A DNA stretch of 7,868 nt from an uncultured Eubacteriales bacterium (GTDB lineage: Bacteria; Bacillota_A; Clostridia; Christensenellales; Aristaeellaceae): assembly GCA_900553645.1 (NCBI GenBank), contig USEE01000054.1:1-7868 (forward strand). The letters are read 5' to 3'. The stretch's first letter is position 1; every line of letters starts with the position of its first letter. The notes below the pieces were generated by a model that was given only the letters and a program-made list of their open reading frames with translations, was not told the origin of the DNA and made no database searches. A program made the position numbers and the translations under genes. Shown in pieces: positions 1-7,146 of this stretch.

Positions 1-1830
1 GCGGAATATCGCCGCGAAAAGGAAAATGGCAAAAAGCGCGCGCACCAGCCGCACGCCCCGAAGTGGCTTAAAAACCCGCTCACATGGGCGGCGCTGACCG
101 TGGCGCTGGCGCTGACGGCGTTTGGTACGGTATATTTTGTAAACAGGAGCCGCGTGGTCGAGCCGGATTCGGGTATCGCAGGCTACTATTCGATGGCGCA
201 GACCGTGATGGGCGGCGGCGTGGAGGGCGCGGTGCTGGACAGCGTGAATCTGAGCGTGGACGGCGAGGACACGGTTATACGCATGGCGTTTACCGGCGGC
301 GTGCCCTCATACACGGTATCGGCGCTTTCCAACCCCGCGCGCGTGATAGTGTCGCTGGGCAATCTCAATGGCTGGGAGCATTCCAGCGCGCTTGACTGCG
401 ATGGCCAGTCATTGGTGCTGGGCATGTTCCGCAATCAAAAGAGCGCCGACGGCGTGACCGAGCTGTACTTCCAGACCACGCGCCAGATCGGCTATCGCAT
501 GAGCGAGGAAGGTTCCGAACTGGTGCTGAGACTGCGCAGTCTGAACACCAGCGCCGATACCGGCTATTACGTGACACTGGGCGCGTATGAAGCGTACTGC
601 GCGGGGCTTTTCGACGCGCAGGACATGATGCCAGTGCTGTGTGCGGACGGCGCGAGCGTGGCGCTGATCTCGCCGCGCTGTGATACGCGCGTTGAGGCCG
701 AGGCATATGAACAGTCGCTTGAAGCCCGCCTGAGCGAAACCCTGCCCGGCGTGACCGGTTCGGTGGTGCAATTGAGCGGCAACGAAGCGCCGCCGCTTAG
801 CGACGCGGCTGAGCGCGCCTCGCTCAGCGCCGCCGACGTGTACCGCCCGTATGAGGGCAGTGCGTCGCCGTGGCTTTGGACGAGCAATGGCCGACTGATA
901 AGCTGGATGCCCGATATGAAGCGTGCACTGTTTACGCGCCAGACTGCGGCTGCCGACGATGACGGCGACTACTGCGAGTTGTGGCTGTACGATCAGGCGG
1001 GTAAGGGGCAAAGGCTGCTTGACCTGGAGTTCCGTTCGGTAAGCGATGCCCGGTTCAGCGCCAGCGGCGACGCATTGGCCTTTGTCGAGACGACCGACTC
1101 GGAATCGCTTTTGTATTACTATTCGATAAGCAGCGGCAAATTCGTTTCGCTAAGTGACTATGTGGGAAGTGATACCTATGGCTTTGACTTCGCGGGCGAC
1201 GGCAGCATATATTTGGTGGGCGGCACGGATCAGCCTCAGCTGATGCGCTGGGACCCCACACTTACGTTTGGCGATTCGGCGCGGCTTATCGAGGACGAAC
1301 TGGGGCTCACCGGCTCGCTGCGCATGGGCAGCATGGACTATGCGCCCAATACGATATTCATGTCGGATGGATTTGTGGATACGTATGCCTTTGCAATGGA
1401 TACCGGCGTGCGCGCTGAGCTGACCTCGGGCGGCGCGTTCGATATGTCGCCCGACGGGCGGTATCTGGCGCTGATGGAGTACGGCGGCGAGGTGGATGTG
1501 GATACCTACACCGGGCTTAAACTGCGCGACCTCAGTACAGGAGAGGAACGCACGATATTCAGCGGCGAGGCGATAGGCGATGTGTGCTGGTCAAGCGGCA
1601 GTACGCGCGTATACTACCTCACATATAATTACGACGAGACGACCGCGGACGCGTTCCCGTCGGTGCTGCATTGCTGCGACGTGCAGAGCGGCCAGAACCG
1701 TGCGCTCGGCCTTATCGCCAGCAACGATATAGGCATGGGCGCAAACGACGACGAGGTATCCTTCGTGACCATGTACCAGAGCGCCGCGGGGCGCTATCAG
1801 GCGGCGACATACCGCCTGACCGTGGATTGA
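1..1830 (+). CDS. Membrane-anchored envelope protein with AMIN-like domain and C-terminal beta-propeller (5' partial)
   Basis: The reading frame is open from the first base of the window, so the true start lies upstream; the GTG at 100 falls inside the membrane helix and is not a credible start. The visible 609 residues begin with a basic, probably cytoplasmic segment (1-25), then a hydrophobic helix at about 27-47. Residues about 78-180 resemble the AMIN domain of envelope amidases and secretins: alternating beta strands with a SNPARVIVSLGN core at about 110-121. Residues 187-258 (starting GYYVTLGAYE) look weakly SPOR-like. From about 291 to the end the protein resembles a TolB/WD40-like propeller, with blade motifs such as FSASGDALAFVE and MSPDGRYLALME. 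Both AMIN and SPOR families are linked to peptidoglycan, so an extracytoplasmic cell-wall or division role is my inference. Its exact function is unknown. A hairpin terminator 18 bases after the stop suggests it is the last gene of its operon. Confidence 0.8.
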   Translation, partial: AEYRREKENGKKRAHQPHAPKWLKNPLTWAALTVALALTAFGTVYFVNRSRVVEPDSGIAGYYSMAQTVMGGGVEGAVLDSVNLSVDGEDTVIRMAFTGGVPSYTVSALSNPARVIVSLGNLNGWEHSSALDCDGQSLVLGMFRNQKSADGVTELYFQTTRQIGYRMSEEGSELVLRLRSLNTSADTGYYVTLGAYEAYCAGLFDAQDMMPVLCADGASVALISPRCDTRVEAEAYEQSLEARLSETLPGVTGSVVQLSGNEAPPLSDAAERASLSAADVYRPYEGSASPWLWTSNGRLISWMPDMKRALFTRQTAAADDDGDYCELWLYDQAGKGQRLLDLEFRSVSDARFSASGDALAFVETTDSESLLYYYSISSGKFVSLSDYVGSDTYGFDFAGDGSIYLVGGTDQPQLMRWDPTLTFGDSARLIEDELGLTGSLRMGSMDYAPNTIFMSDGFVDTYAFAMDTGVRAELTSGGAFDMSPDGRYLALMEYGGEVDVDTYTGLKLRDLSTGEERTIFSGEAIGDVCWSSGSTRVYYLTYNYDETTADAFPSVLHCCDVQSGQNRALGLIASNDIGMGANDDEVSFVTMYQSAAGRYQAATYRLTVD

Positions 1831-1847
1831 TTTGTGGACAGGCGGAT

Positions 1848-1886
1848 GGGCGCGGCCATGCTTTATTGCGTGGCCGCGCCCGTTTT
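1848..1886 (+). terminator. Rho-independent terminator after the AMIN/propeller gene
   Basis: A perfect 11-bp inverted repeat (GGGCGCGGCCA at 1848-1858 and TGGCCGCGCCC at 1871-1881) with a 12-base loop is followed by GTTTT. The T-tract is short, but the stem is very GC-rich and sits directly after the stop codon, before the promoter of the next gene. Confidence 0.75.
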
Positions 1887-1921
1887 GCGTCTCCTTGCGG
1901 GTAGCACAAGGCGCGGCGGCA

Positions 1922-1930
1922 TGGTATAAT
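1922..1930 (+). promoter_or_regulatory. Extended -10 sigma-A promoter for the metallophosphoesterase gene
   Basis: A consensus TATAAT at 1925-1930 is preceded by TG one base upstream (1922-1923), giving an extended -10. No good -35 exists at 16-18 bases: the hexamer at 1902-1907 is TAGCAC. The extended -10 probably compensates. The start codon lies 30 bases downstream, giving a short leader. Confidence 0.65.
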
Positions 1931-1960
1931 GAAAGCAATTAATTAATGGGAGGATGCACA

Positions 1961-2893
1961 ATGAAGATCGCGCTAATATCGGACATACACGGCAATATCG
2001 ATGCGCTGGAGGCGGTACTTAAAGACGCTCAGGTGCAAGGCGTGGAAGGGTACGCATTCCTGGGCGACTATATATTCGATCTGCCGTTTGCAAACGACGT
2101 TGTGCGCCGCATCCGCGCCCTGCCGAATGCGACATTCATAAGTGGCAATAAGGAAGCGCTGCTGGACAGGCTGGCAGGCGAAGATCAATCCACGTGGACG
2201 CACAATCAGGTGGGCGTGATCTATCAGACGTATCGCGAACTGTCGGAGGCCGACCGCAACTGGCTGCGCGCCCTGCCGGATGAGCTTACAGTAACCCTGC
2301 CATCCGGGCGCAGGCTGTACTGCGCGCATTACCTGCCCGGCTGCCGCAGGGAAGGTGAGACCATGTACGATAGCTCGATAGTCTTTGACAGGCAGAACAC
2401 TCCCGTCAGAATCGATCACGCGCAGTATAACCGCGGACTGGAGCGGTTCTATAACGAGAGCATGTACAGCCTGATTTCGTCGATAGACGCGGACATTATA
2501 GCATACGGTCATAACCACCTGCAAGGCTATGGGCGGTGTGCGGGCAGGTTGGTGATCGACGCGGGTTCGTGCGGACTGCCAATGGATCATGATACTCGCG
2601 CGGCATATACGATACTGGACGACGGCGCGAAACTTGGCGTAATAGAGCGCCGCGTTGAATACGATATTGAATCCGCAATTGAGCGCGCGCGCACGGCATC
2701 GATATGCCGCGCGGGCGAAGATTGGTCGCGGCTGACGTTCTACTTGGTGCGCACGGCGTGCGACCGCGTGGGGCGCTTGTTTGAGATCGCGCAGGAGATA
2801 GCTGATGGTAAGGGCGAAACCGGCGGCCTGTTTGAAAACGATACATTGCATGAAGCAATGGAACGCCTTGCCGCCGAAACGCCCGGCATGTGA
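1961..2893 (+). CDS. Calcineurin-like metallophosphoesterase, YfcE/ApaH-like
   Basis: This is a predicted soluble cytoplasmic metal-dependent phosphoesterase of 310 residues. All core motifs of the family can be read: DIHGN at 8-12 (first metal ligands), GD at 35-36 (bridging aspartate), GNKE at 62-65, a histidine at 123 in CAHYLPG, and GHNH at 183-186. DAGSCGLP at 201-207 matches the NPGS-G-P segment that closes the fold in YfcE-type enzymes. Start choice: an in-frame ATG at 1946 is possible, but the Shine-Dalgarno GGGAGG (1948-1953) is 7 bases before ATG 1961, and the protein then begins directly with the first beta strand (MKIALISDIHGN). The C-terminal 75 or so residues form a helical extension beyond the usual minimal YfcE-like fold. 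Substrate cannot be told from sequence; the family includes phosphodiesterases, phosphoprotein phosphatases and dinucleoside polyphosphate hydrolases. It appears to be a single-gene transcription unit. Confidence 0.88.
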   Translation: MKIALISDIHGNIDALEAVLKDAQVQGVEGYAFLGDYIFDLPFANDVVRRIRALPNATFISGNKEALLDRLAGEDQSTWTHNQVGVIYQTYRELSEADRNWLRALPDELTVTLPSGRRLYCAHYLPGCRREGETMYDSSIVFDRQNTPVRIDHAQYNRGLERFYNESMYSLISSIDADIIAYGHNHLQGYGRCAGRLVIDAGSCGLPMDHDTRAAYTILDDGAKLGVIERRVEYDIESAIERARTASICRAGEDWSRLTFYLVRTACDRVGRLFEIAQEIADGKGETGGLFENDTLHEAMERLAAETPGM

Positions 2894-2899
2894 AGCTGC

Positions 2900-2928
2900 A
2901 GCGGCGCAGAGGCGGAATACGCCGCTTT
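2900..2928 (+). terminator. Weak candidate terminator hairpin after the metallophosphoesterase gene
   Basis: AGCGGCG (2900-2906) pairs with CGCCGCT (2920-2926), 7 bp with a 13-base loop, followed by only TT. It lies 7 bases after the stop codon. The missing T-tract makes this a weak call; it may simply be a stabilising 3' hairpin. Confidence 0.3.
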
Positions 2929-2971
2929 GGCCGGGCGCATTATTATAGCGCGCGGCAGGCGGCGATTTAAC

Positions 2972-3000
2972 TTGACATGATATTGGATTTGTCATATAAT
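2972..3000 (+). promoter_or_regulatory. Perfect-consensus sigma-A promoter of the toxin-antitoxin operon
   Basis: TTGACA at 2972-2977 and TATAAT at 2995-3000 are separated by exactly 17 bases, the ideal housekeeping promoter. The start codon follows 37 bases after the -10. A TGACA/TGTCA inverted repeat (2973-2977 and 2990-2994) brackets the spacer and could be the site where the antitoxin binds to repress this otherwise very strong promoter; that operator role is inference. Confidence 0.85.
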
Positions 3001-3037
3001 ATAAACGCGGAAGAGCTTTTCACAAGAGAGGTAAGCA

Positions 3038-3397
3038 ATGGAGTTTAACGTTACTTTTTACGATCTGCCCGATGGAACGGAACCGGCACAAGAGTTCCTC
3101 GATTCACTCGACGATAAGATGCGCGCGAAAATGCTTCGCGCAATCGACGCGCTTGCCGCATATGGCTATGAGCTTAGAGAGCCAATATCTAAGAGCTTGG
3201 GCGACGGCATATTTGAACTGCGGGCGCAAGTTGGTTCAAATATCTCACGCGTAATGTATTTCTTCTTTATCGGGCAAAATGTCGTATTGACTAACGGCTT
3301 TATAAAGAAAACTCAGCGCACACCGCGAGCCGAGATAGAAAAGGCCGCGCGCTATCGCGCAGAATATCTCAGCAGGAGGGATGGCAATGGGAACTAA
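3038..3397 (+). CDS. RelE/ParE-superfamily toxin, phage Gp49/HigB-like
   Basis: This 119-residue protein matches the Gp49-like (DUF891) branch of the RelE superfamily, whose members are mostly ribosome-dependent mRNA interferases. Diagnostic stretches are KSLGDGIFELR (52-62), RVMYFFF (71-77), NGFIKKTQRTP (86-96) and EIEKA (99-103), the strand-strand-helix layout expected for the fold. Start choice: GAGAGG at 3026-3031 lies 6 bases before ATG 3038. The toxin comes first and the antitoxin second, the order typical of HigBA-like modules, and the two genes overlap by 11 bases. Activity against mRNA is inferred from the family. Length is normal for the family and nothing looks truncated, so the module is probably functional. 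Confidence 0.88.
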   Translation: MEFNVTFYDLPDGTEPAQEFLDSLDDKMRAKMLRAIDALAAYGYELREPISKSLGDGIFELRAQVGSNISRVMYFFFIGQNVVLTNGFIKKTQRTPRAEIEKAARYRAEYLSRRDGNGN

Positions 3398-3677
3398 TTA
3401 CAAGGATTATTTGAAAAAACAGCTTCAAAACCCTGCGTTCAAGGCCGAGTACGATGCGCTTGAACCGGAATATACTATAATGTGCGCGCTTATCGAAGCG
3501 CGTAAATCGAGCGGCCTTACTCAGCAACAGCTCTCGGAGCGCACCGGAATAGCCCAGTGCGACATAAGCAAGCTGGAGCGCGGAAATGCAAACCCGTCGC
3601 TGCGCACGCTTCAGCGCCTTGCAAAGGGCATGGGTATGCGGCTGAATCTCAGCTTCACGCCTATACATGAACCGTAA
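3387..3677 (+). CDS. XRE-family antitoxin, HigA-like
   Basis: This 96-residue protein has a helix-turn-helix of the Cro/C1 (XRE) type at about 35-88: LIEARKSSGLTQQQLSERTG, then IAQCDISKLERGNANPS as the recognition helix and turn. It should neutralise the preceding toxin and repress the operon promoter. Start choice: ATG codons exist at 3381 and 3387; the Shine-Dalgarno AGGAGG (3374-3379) is only 1 base from the first but 7 bases from the second, so 3387 is preferred. The ribosome binding site and start lie inside the end of the toxin gene, implying translational coupling. The N-terminal 30 residues, before the DNA-binding domain, probably help contact the toxin (inference). Confidence 0.88.
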   Translation: MGTNYKDYLKKQLQNPAFKAEYDALEPEYTIMCALIEARKSSGLTQQQLSERTGIAQCDISKLERGNANPSLRTLQRLAKGMGMRLNLSFTPIHEP

Positions 3678-3694
3678 TTCCTATGCATCTGCAA

Positions 3695-3725
3695 AAGCGC
3701 CCGCACGCCGCGGGCGCTTAATTAA
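3695..3725. terminator. Hairpin terminator after the toxin-antitoxin operon
   Basis: AAGCGCCCGC (3695-3704) and GCGGGCGCTT (3710-3719) form a perfect 10-bp stem with a 5-base loop, 17 bases after the antitoxin stop. On the plus strand it is followed by AATTAAT rather than a pure T-tract; on the minus strand the stem runs into TTTT. It may work in both directions. Confidence 0.65.
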
Positions 3726-3910
3726 TGGCCGCAGCGTCGCCTGATTTATTGCTGATCTGTCGCCTGCAATGGCAATGATCTCGCATTTAAATACGGCTTG
3801 CGAAGCCAGCAGCCATAGCCGTGCGCCTGACCGCATAATTGCCTGCCACCGCGAAAATTCAAAGGGACATGTCAACGTTTATAGAACGCATTTCTACGTA
3901 ACCGAAAAAT
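3726..3910. other. Intergenic stretch with no recognisable gene
   Basis: No supported gene is seen. The region holds small nested hairpins: GGCTT/AAGCC at 3795-3807 and, alternatively, ACGGCT/AGCCGT at 3793-3798 and 3817-3822. There is also a GACATGTC palindrome at 3866-3873. A 64-codon minus-strand frame (3681-3875) starts with TTG, lacks a ribosome binding site and resembles nothing I know. Confidence 0.5.
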
Positions 3911-3913
3911 AAC

Positions 3914-3941
3914 TTGCAAAATCCCCAGTAAGGTATAAAAT
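3914..3941 (+). promoter_or_regulatory. Sigma-A promoter of the ctsR-clpC operon
   Basis: A -35-like TTGCAA (3914-3919) and a -10 TAAAAT (3936-3941, within TATAAAAT at 3934-3941) are 16 bases apart. The CtsR box starts 2 bases downstream, the usual overlap of promoter and operator in CtsR-controlled genes. Confidence 0.65.
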
Positions 3942-3943
3942 AA

Positions 3944-3960
3944 AGTCAGGCAAAGTCAAA
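3944..3960 (+). promoter_or_regulatory. CtsR operator (heptad direct repeat)
   Basis: The sequence AGTCAGGCAAAGTCAAA fits the CtsR box RGTCAAA-NAN-RGTCAAA. The right heptad is perfect, the 3-base spacer has the central A, and the left heptad differs only in its last two bases (GG for AA). Its place just after the -10 and 24 bases before ctsR means CtsR binding should block transcription of its own operon. Confidence 0.82.
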
Positions 3961-3984
3961 TATCAGCTATGGTTAGAAAGCGGG

Positions 3985-4452
3985 ATGTATGTGGCACAGA
4001 TAAGCGACAGTATCGAGCAGTTCATCAAGGACATGATGGACGCCGATAATGAGATAGAGCTAAAACGCAACGAATTGGCGCAGCACTTCGGCTGCGTCCC
4101 CTCGCAGATAAACTATGTGCTGAGCACCAGATTTTCCACGCAGCATGGCTACGTGATTCAGTCCAAGCGCGGCGGCGGCGGCTATATCCGCATCGTGCGC
4201 GTGCGAATGGACGACGATCGTGACTTGCTTAGCGAGCTTATGGACACAATAGGACAGGAAATATCGCAGGACGGCGCACAGGCGCTAATATCGCGTCTGA
4301 ACGATCTGAAACTGATAAACGCGCGCGAGTCCGCGATAATGAACGCGGCCGTGCAGGACGCGGCGCTTAACCTGCCCGTGCGCGCCAAGGATGTGCTGCG
4401 CGCCGGGGTGCTCAGGAACATGATAGAGCAGGTGTTTATGATGAACGAGTAG
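3985..4452 (+). CDS. ctsR: CtsR, transcriptional repressor of class III heat-shock genes
   Basis: This 155-residue protein matches CtsR along its whole length. The N-terminal winged helix-turn-helix contains CVPSQINYVLSTRF (37-50) and the glycine-rich wing KRGGGGYIRI (61-70). In Bacillus subtilis this wing touches DNA, acts as the heat sensor and carries an arginine that McsB can modify; that arginine is present here (62). The C-terminal four-helix dimerisation domain (about 80-150) is also recognisable. CtsR dimers repress clp genes at normal temperature and release DNA on heat or protein stress. Start choice is uncertain: ATG 3985 has only a poor GCGGG upstream, and an in-frame GTG at 3991 has GGG 6 bases before it; either gives the family's normal N-terminus. 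It is autoregulated through the box at 3944-3960. Confidence 0.95.
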   Translation: MYVAQISDSIEQFIKDMMDADNEIELKRNELAQHFGCVPSQINYVLSTRFSTQHGYVIQSKRGGGGYIRIVRVRMDDDRDLLSELMDTIGQEISQDGAQALISRLNDLKLINARESAIMNAAVQDAALNLPVRAKDVLRAGVLRNMIEQVFMMNE

Positions 4453-4695
4453 CCATGGGGCGCGACGCCGCGCGCAAGGGCGCAAACCCGCGCGCGCGGG
4501 CTGACGGCGAAAAGCATATCGCCAAAGCTGCACAGGGCGCAATATCCCGGCGCGGCCAGTGGCATGTGCTGTATCGCTGACGGCAGCCGCACCCCGTGCT
4601 CAGGCCGCAGTCAGGGTCGGCCGGTACTTTGCCATTAAGAAGCCGATCGGCCCGTGACGGGCGGTTAATTGGTAATTTGGTTCAGGAGGTTCAAA
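4453..4695 (+). other. Structured ctsR-clpC intergenic gap lacking mcsA and mcsB
   Basis: In many Firmicutes this position holds mcsA and mcsB; here there are only 243 bases. I see no zinc-finger (CXXC) or kinase remnant in any forward frame. The gap carries a 14-base palindrome (4487-4500), a GGCGA/TCGCC hairpin (4506-4523), and an imperfect 11-bp stem (4614-4624 with 4643-4653: one mismatch and two G-T pairs). There is also a small GCCCG/CGGGC hairpin (4650-4662). A 41-codon basic frame at 4455-4580 begins 2 bases after ctsR but has no ribosome binding site. No convincing promoter or second CtsR box was found, so clpC probably depends on the upstream promoter. Confidence 0.55.
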
Positions 4696-7122
4696 ATGGC
4701 CGCATTTTTTGCAAGTTTTACCGAGCGTGTACAACGCGCTCTAAAGATAGCTCAGGCAGAGGCCAGCGCGTCGGGCCGCGGTTACGTGGGCACCGAGCAT
4801 CTGCTGCTGGGCATAATGCACGACCCGGGCGCTGCGGGCGTGATACTGGACGACTTTACGATAGATGAAGTCAGAAATTCCATATTTTCACTTATAGGTC
4901 ATGGCGATGAAAAGCCCGCGCTGGGCGGCAAGATGTCGTTCACGCCGCGCACCAAGCAGGTGCTTGAGATGAGCGCGCGCGAGGCCATGGAGATGAAGGT
5001 CAACTACGTGGGCACCGAACACATACTGCTGGCCATAATGCGCGAGCCGGAATGTGTCGCGGCGCATGTGCTGGCCGGACTGGGCGTGGACCTTATAAAG
5101 GCGCGCGAGAAGCTGCTCAAATCCCTGCGCGACAATGCCCAGACCAAGCCTGCCGAAACGCCCAGGCTGAATCAGTACGGTGTTGACCTGACCGAAAAGG
5201 CGCACAGGGGCGAGCTCGACCCGGTGATAGGCCGCGACAGCGAAATCGAGCGCGTGGTGCAGATACTCTCGCGACGCACCAAGAATAACCCCGTGCTGAT
5301 TGGCGAACCTGGCGTGGGCAAGACCGCGATTGTAGACGCGCTGGCCGAGCGCATCGCGGCGGGCACTATACCCGATATACTCTCGGGCAAGCGCGTGTTC
5401 TCGCTGGACATATCGGCGATGCTGGCGGGCGCAAAGTACCGCGGCGAATTTGAGGACAGATTGAAGTCGGTAATGGCCGAGCTGAAAGGCAATTCAAACG
5501 TAATACTGTTTATCGACGAGCTGCATCAGATTGTGGGCGCGGGCGCGTCCGAGGGCGCGATCGACGCGGCCAACATACTAAAGCCGATGCTCTCGCGCGG
5601 CGAATTGCAATGCGTGGGCGCGACCACCCTCAGCGAATACCGCAAGTATATCGAGAAGGACTCCGCACTCGCGCGCCGTTTCCAGCCAGTCATGGTGGGC
5701 GAGCCGACTCAGGCCGAGTCGCTGGACATGCTGTTCGGCCTGCGCGATAAGTACGAGGCGCATCATCGCGTGCGCATCACCGACGAGGCGCTTCAGGCGG
5801 CGGTCAACCTGTCCGCGCGTTATATAACCGACAGATACCTGCCTGACAAGGCGATAGACCTGATCGACGAGGCCGCGTCGCGCGTGCGCATACATTCGTA
5901 CACGCCGCCGCTCGATCTGAAGGAGCAGCAGGCCGCGCTCGACCGCCTTAATGCCGAAAAGTCCGAAGCCATCAACAATCAGGACTTTGAAAAGGCTGCC
6001 GCAATGCGCGACGAGGAAAAGCAATTGAAGGCGCAGATGGATTTGCTGCGCAAGGAGTGGGAGCAGCAAAAGCAGGAGAAACAGGAGGTAGTGGACGCCG
6101 AGGACGTGGCTGAGATAGTCGCGTCGTGGACGGGCGTGCCCGTTACCCGCCTGACCGAAAGCGAAAGCGAACGGCTGCTCAGCCTTGAAAAGGTGCTGCA
6201 CGAGCGCGTAATCGGCCAGGACGAGGCCATATCCGCCACCGCCCGCGCCGTGCGCCGCGCGCGCGCCGGACTCAAGGATCCGCGCCGCCCGGTAGGTTCG
6301 TTCATATTCATGGGTCCCACGGGCGTGGGCAAGACCGAATTGTGCAAGGCATTGGCCGAGGCTATGTTCGGCGATGAGCGCGCCATGATACGCATGGACA
6401 TGAGCGAGTACATGGAAAAGCACACGGTGTCGCGCATGATAGGCTCCCCGCCCGGCTATGTGGGCTATGAGGAGGGCGGCCAGCTTACCGAGAAGGTGCG
6501 CCGTCAACCCTACTCGGTGGTACTATTTGACGAAATTGAAAAGGCACATCCCGACGTGCTCAACCTGCTGCTTCAGATAATGGAGGACGGCCGGCTGACC
6601 GACGGCCAGGGACGCACGGTCAACTTCCAGAACACCGTGATTATAATGACCTCCAACGTGGGCGCGGCGGCATTTGGCAAGCAGCGCACGATGGGCTTTG
6701 CCCGCGCAAACGACGAGCATGAAAAGAAGGTCGTGCGCGACGAGGCAATGAAGGCGCTCAAGGACGCGCTGCGGCCCGAGTTCCTCAACCGCGTGGACGA
6801 TATAATCGTGTTCAGCGAACTCACGCGCGAGGACATCGACAGCATCGCCGGAATCATGATACAGCAGGTAAGCCAGCGCCTGACCGAGCGCGGCATAGAG
6901 CTGGAAATGACCGATGAGGCGGTGCACTACCTTGCCGAAAACGGCTATGACCGCCAGTACGGCGCGCGTCCGCTGCGCCGTACGATACAGCGCATAGTCG
7001 AGGATGCGCTCAGCGAGCAGATACTTGCGGGCGAAATCAGGCTGGGCGATAAGGTCGTCGGCAGGATGGAGGACGGCAAGCTCAAGTTCGAGCGTCGTCA
7101 GGAGGAAATGGCGCTGGTCTAA
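4696..7122 (+). CDS. clpC: ClpC, AAA+ unfoldase of the ClpCP protease
   Basis: ClpC uses ATP to unfold proteins and thread them into ClpP in the cytoplasm. The 808 residues carry every expected part: two Clp N-repeats (about 8-70 and 82-145, each with VGTEH), AAA1 with Walker A GEPGVGKT (203-210) and Walker B VILFIDE (269-275), and an ARRF arginine finger near 326-329. A coiled middle domain with a UVR-like motif follows (about 418-445). AAA2 has Walker A GPTGVGKT (540-547), Walker B VVLFDE (608-613), sensor 1 TSN (652-654) and sensor 2 GARPLRR (756-762). The MGF tripeptide at 666-668 aligns with the VGF ClpP-docking loop of B. subtilis ClpC, so a ClpP partner is expected. Start choice: AGGAGG (4684-4689) is 6 bases before ATG 4696; an upstream in-frame TTG at 4669 lies before this site and is rejected. 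The middle domain separates it from ClpB, whose M-domain is longer. Confidence 0.97.
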   Translation: MAAFFASFTERVQRALKIAQAEASASGRGYVGTEHLLLGIMHDPGAAGVILDDFTIDEVRNSIFSLIGHGDEKPALGGKMSFTPRTKQVLEMSAREAMEMKVNYVGTEHILLAIMREPECVAAHVLAGLGVDLIKAREKLLKSLRDNAQTKPAETPRLNQYGVDLTEKAHRGELDPVIGRDSEIERVVQILSRRTKNNPVLIGEPGVGKTAIVDALAERIAAGTIPDILSGKRVFSLDISAMLAGAKYRGEFEDRLKSVMAELKGNSNVILFIDELHQIVGAGASEGAIDAANILKPMLSRGELQCVGATTLSEYRKYIEKDSALARRFQPVMVGEPTQAESLDMLFGLRDKYEAHHRVRITDEALQAAVNLSARYITDRYLPDKAIDLIDEAASRVRIHSYTPPLDLKEQQAALDRLNAEKSEAINNQDFEKAAAMRDEEKQLKAQMDLLRKEWEQQKQEKQEVVDAEDVAEIVASWTGVPVTRLTESESERLLSLEKVLHERVIGQDEAISATARAVRRARAGLKDPRRPVGSFIFMGPTGVGKTELCKALAEAMFGDERAMIRMDMSEYMEKHTVSRMIGSPPGYVGYEEGGQLTEKVRRQPYSVVLFDEIEKAHPDVLNLLLQIMEDGRLTDGQGRTVNFQNTVIIMTSNVGAAAFGKQRTMGFARANDEHEKKVVRDEAMKALKDALRPEFLNRVDDIIVFSELTREDIDSIAGIMIQQVSQRLTERGIELEMTDEAVHYLAENGYDRQYGARPLRRTIQRIVEDALSEQILAGEIRLGDKVVGRMEDGKLKFERRQEEMALV

Positions 7123-7146
7123 AAAATACGCATAAGCGAGGACAAC

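Noticed and set aside
1882..1960. HrcA-type CIRCE element or other heat-shock operator near the metallophosphoesterase promoter
   Set aside because: I looked for a TTAGCACTC/GAGTGCTAA inverted repeat here and upstream of ctsR; only a stray TAGCAC at 1902 occurs, with no partner arm.
1973..2995. A 340-codon open frame on the minus strand
   Set aside because: It lies opposite the metallophosphoesterase gene, whose motifs, ribosome binding site and promoter are all clear on the plus strand. The minus-strand product has no recognisable domain and is a by-product of the GC-rich codon pattern.
3681..3875. A 64-codon minus-strand frame in the gap before ctsR
   Set aside because: It starts with TTG, no ribosome binding site or promoter is present, it overlaps the toxin-antitoxin terminator, and the product resembles no family I know.
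4455..4580. A 41-codon basic ORF starting 2 bases after ctsR, as a possible mcsA remnant
   Set aside because: It has no Shine-Dalgarno, no CXXC pairs and no UVR motif. Its arginine/alanine content is what any frame through this GC-rich hairpin region would give.
4669..4695. Upstream TTG start for clpC
   Set aside because: The nine extra codons cover the AGGAGG ribosome binding site that serves ATG 4696, and ClpC proteins normally begin close to the FTERVQ motif.
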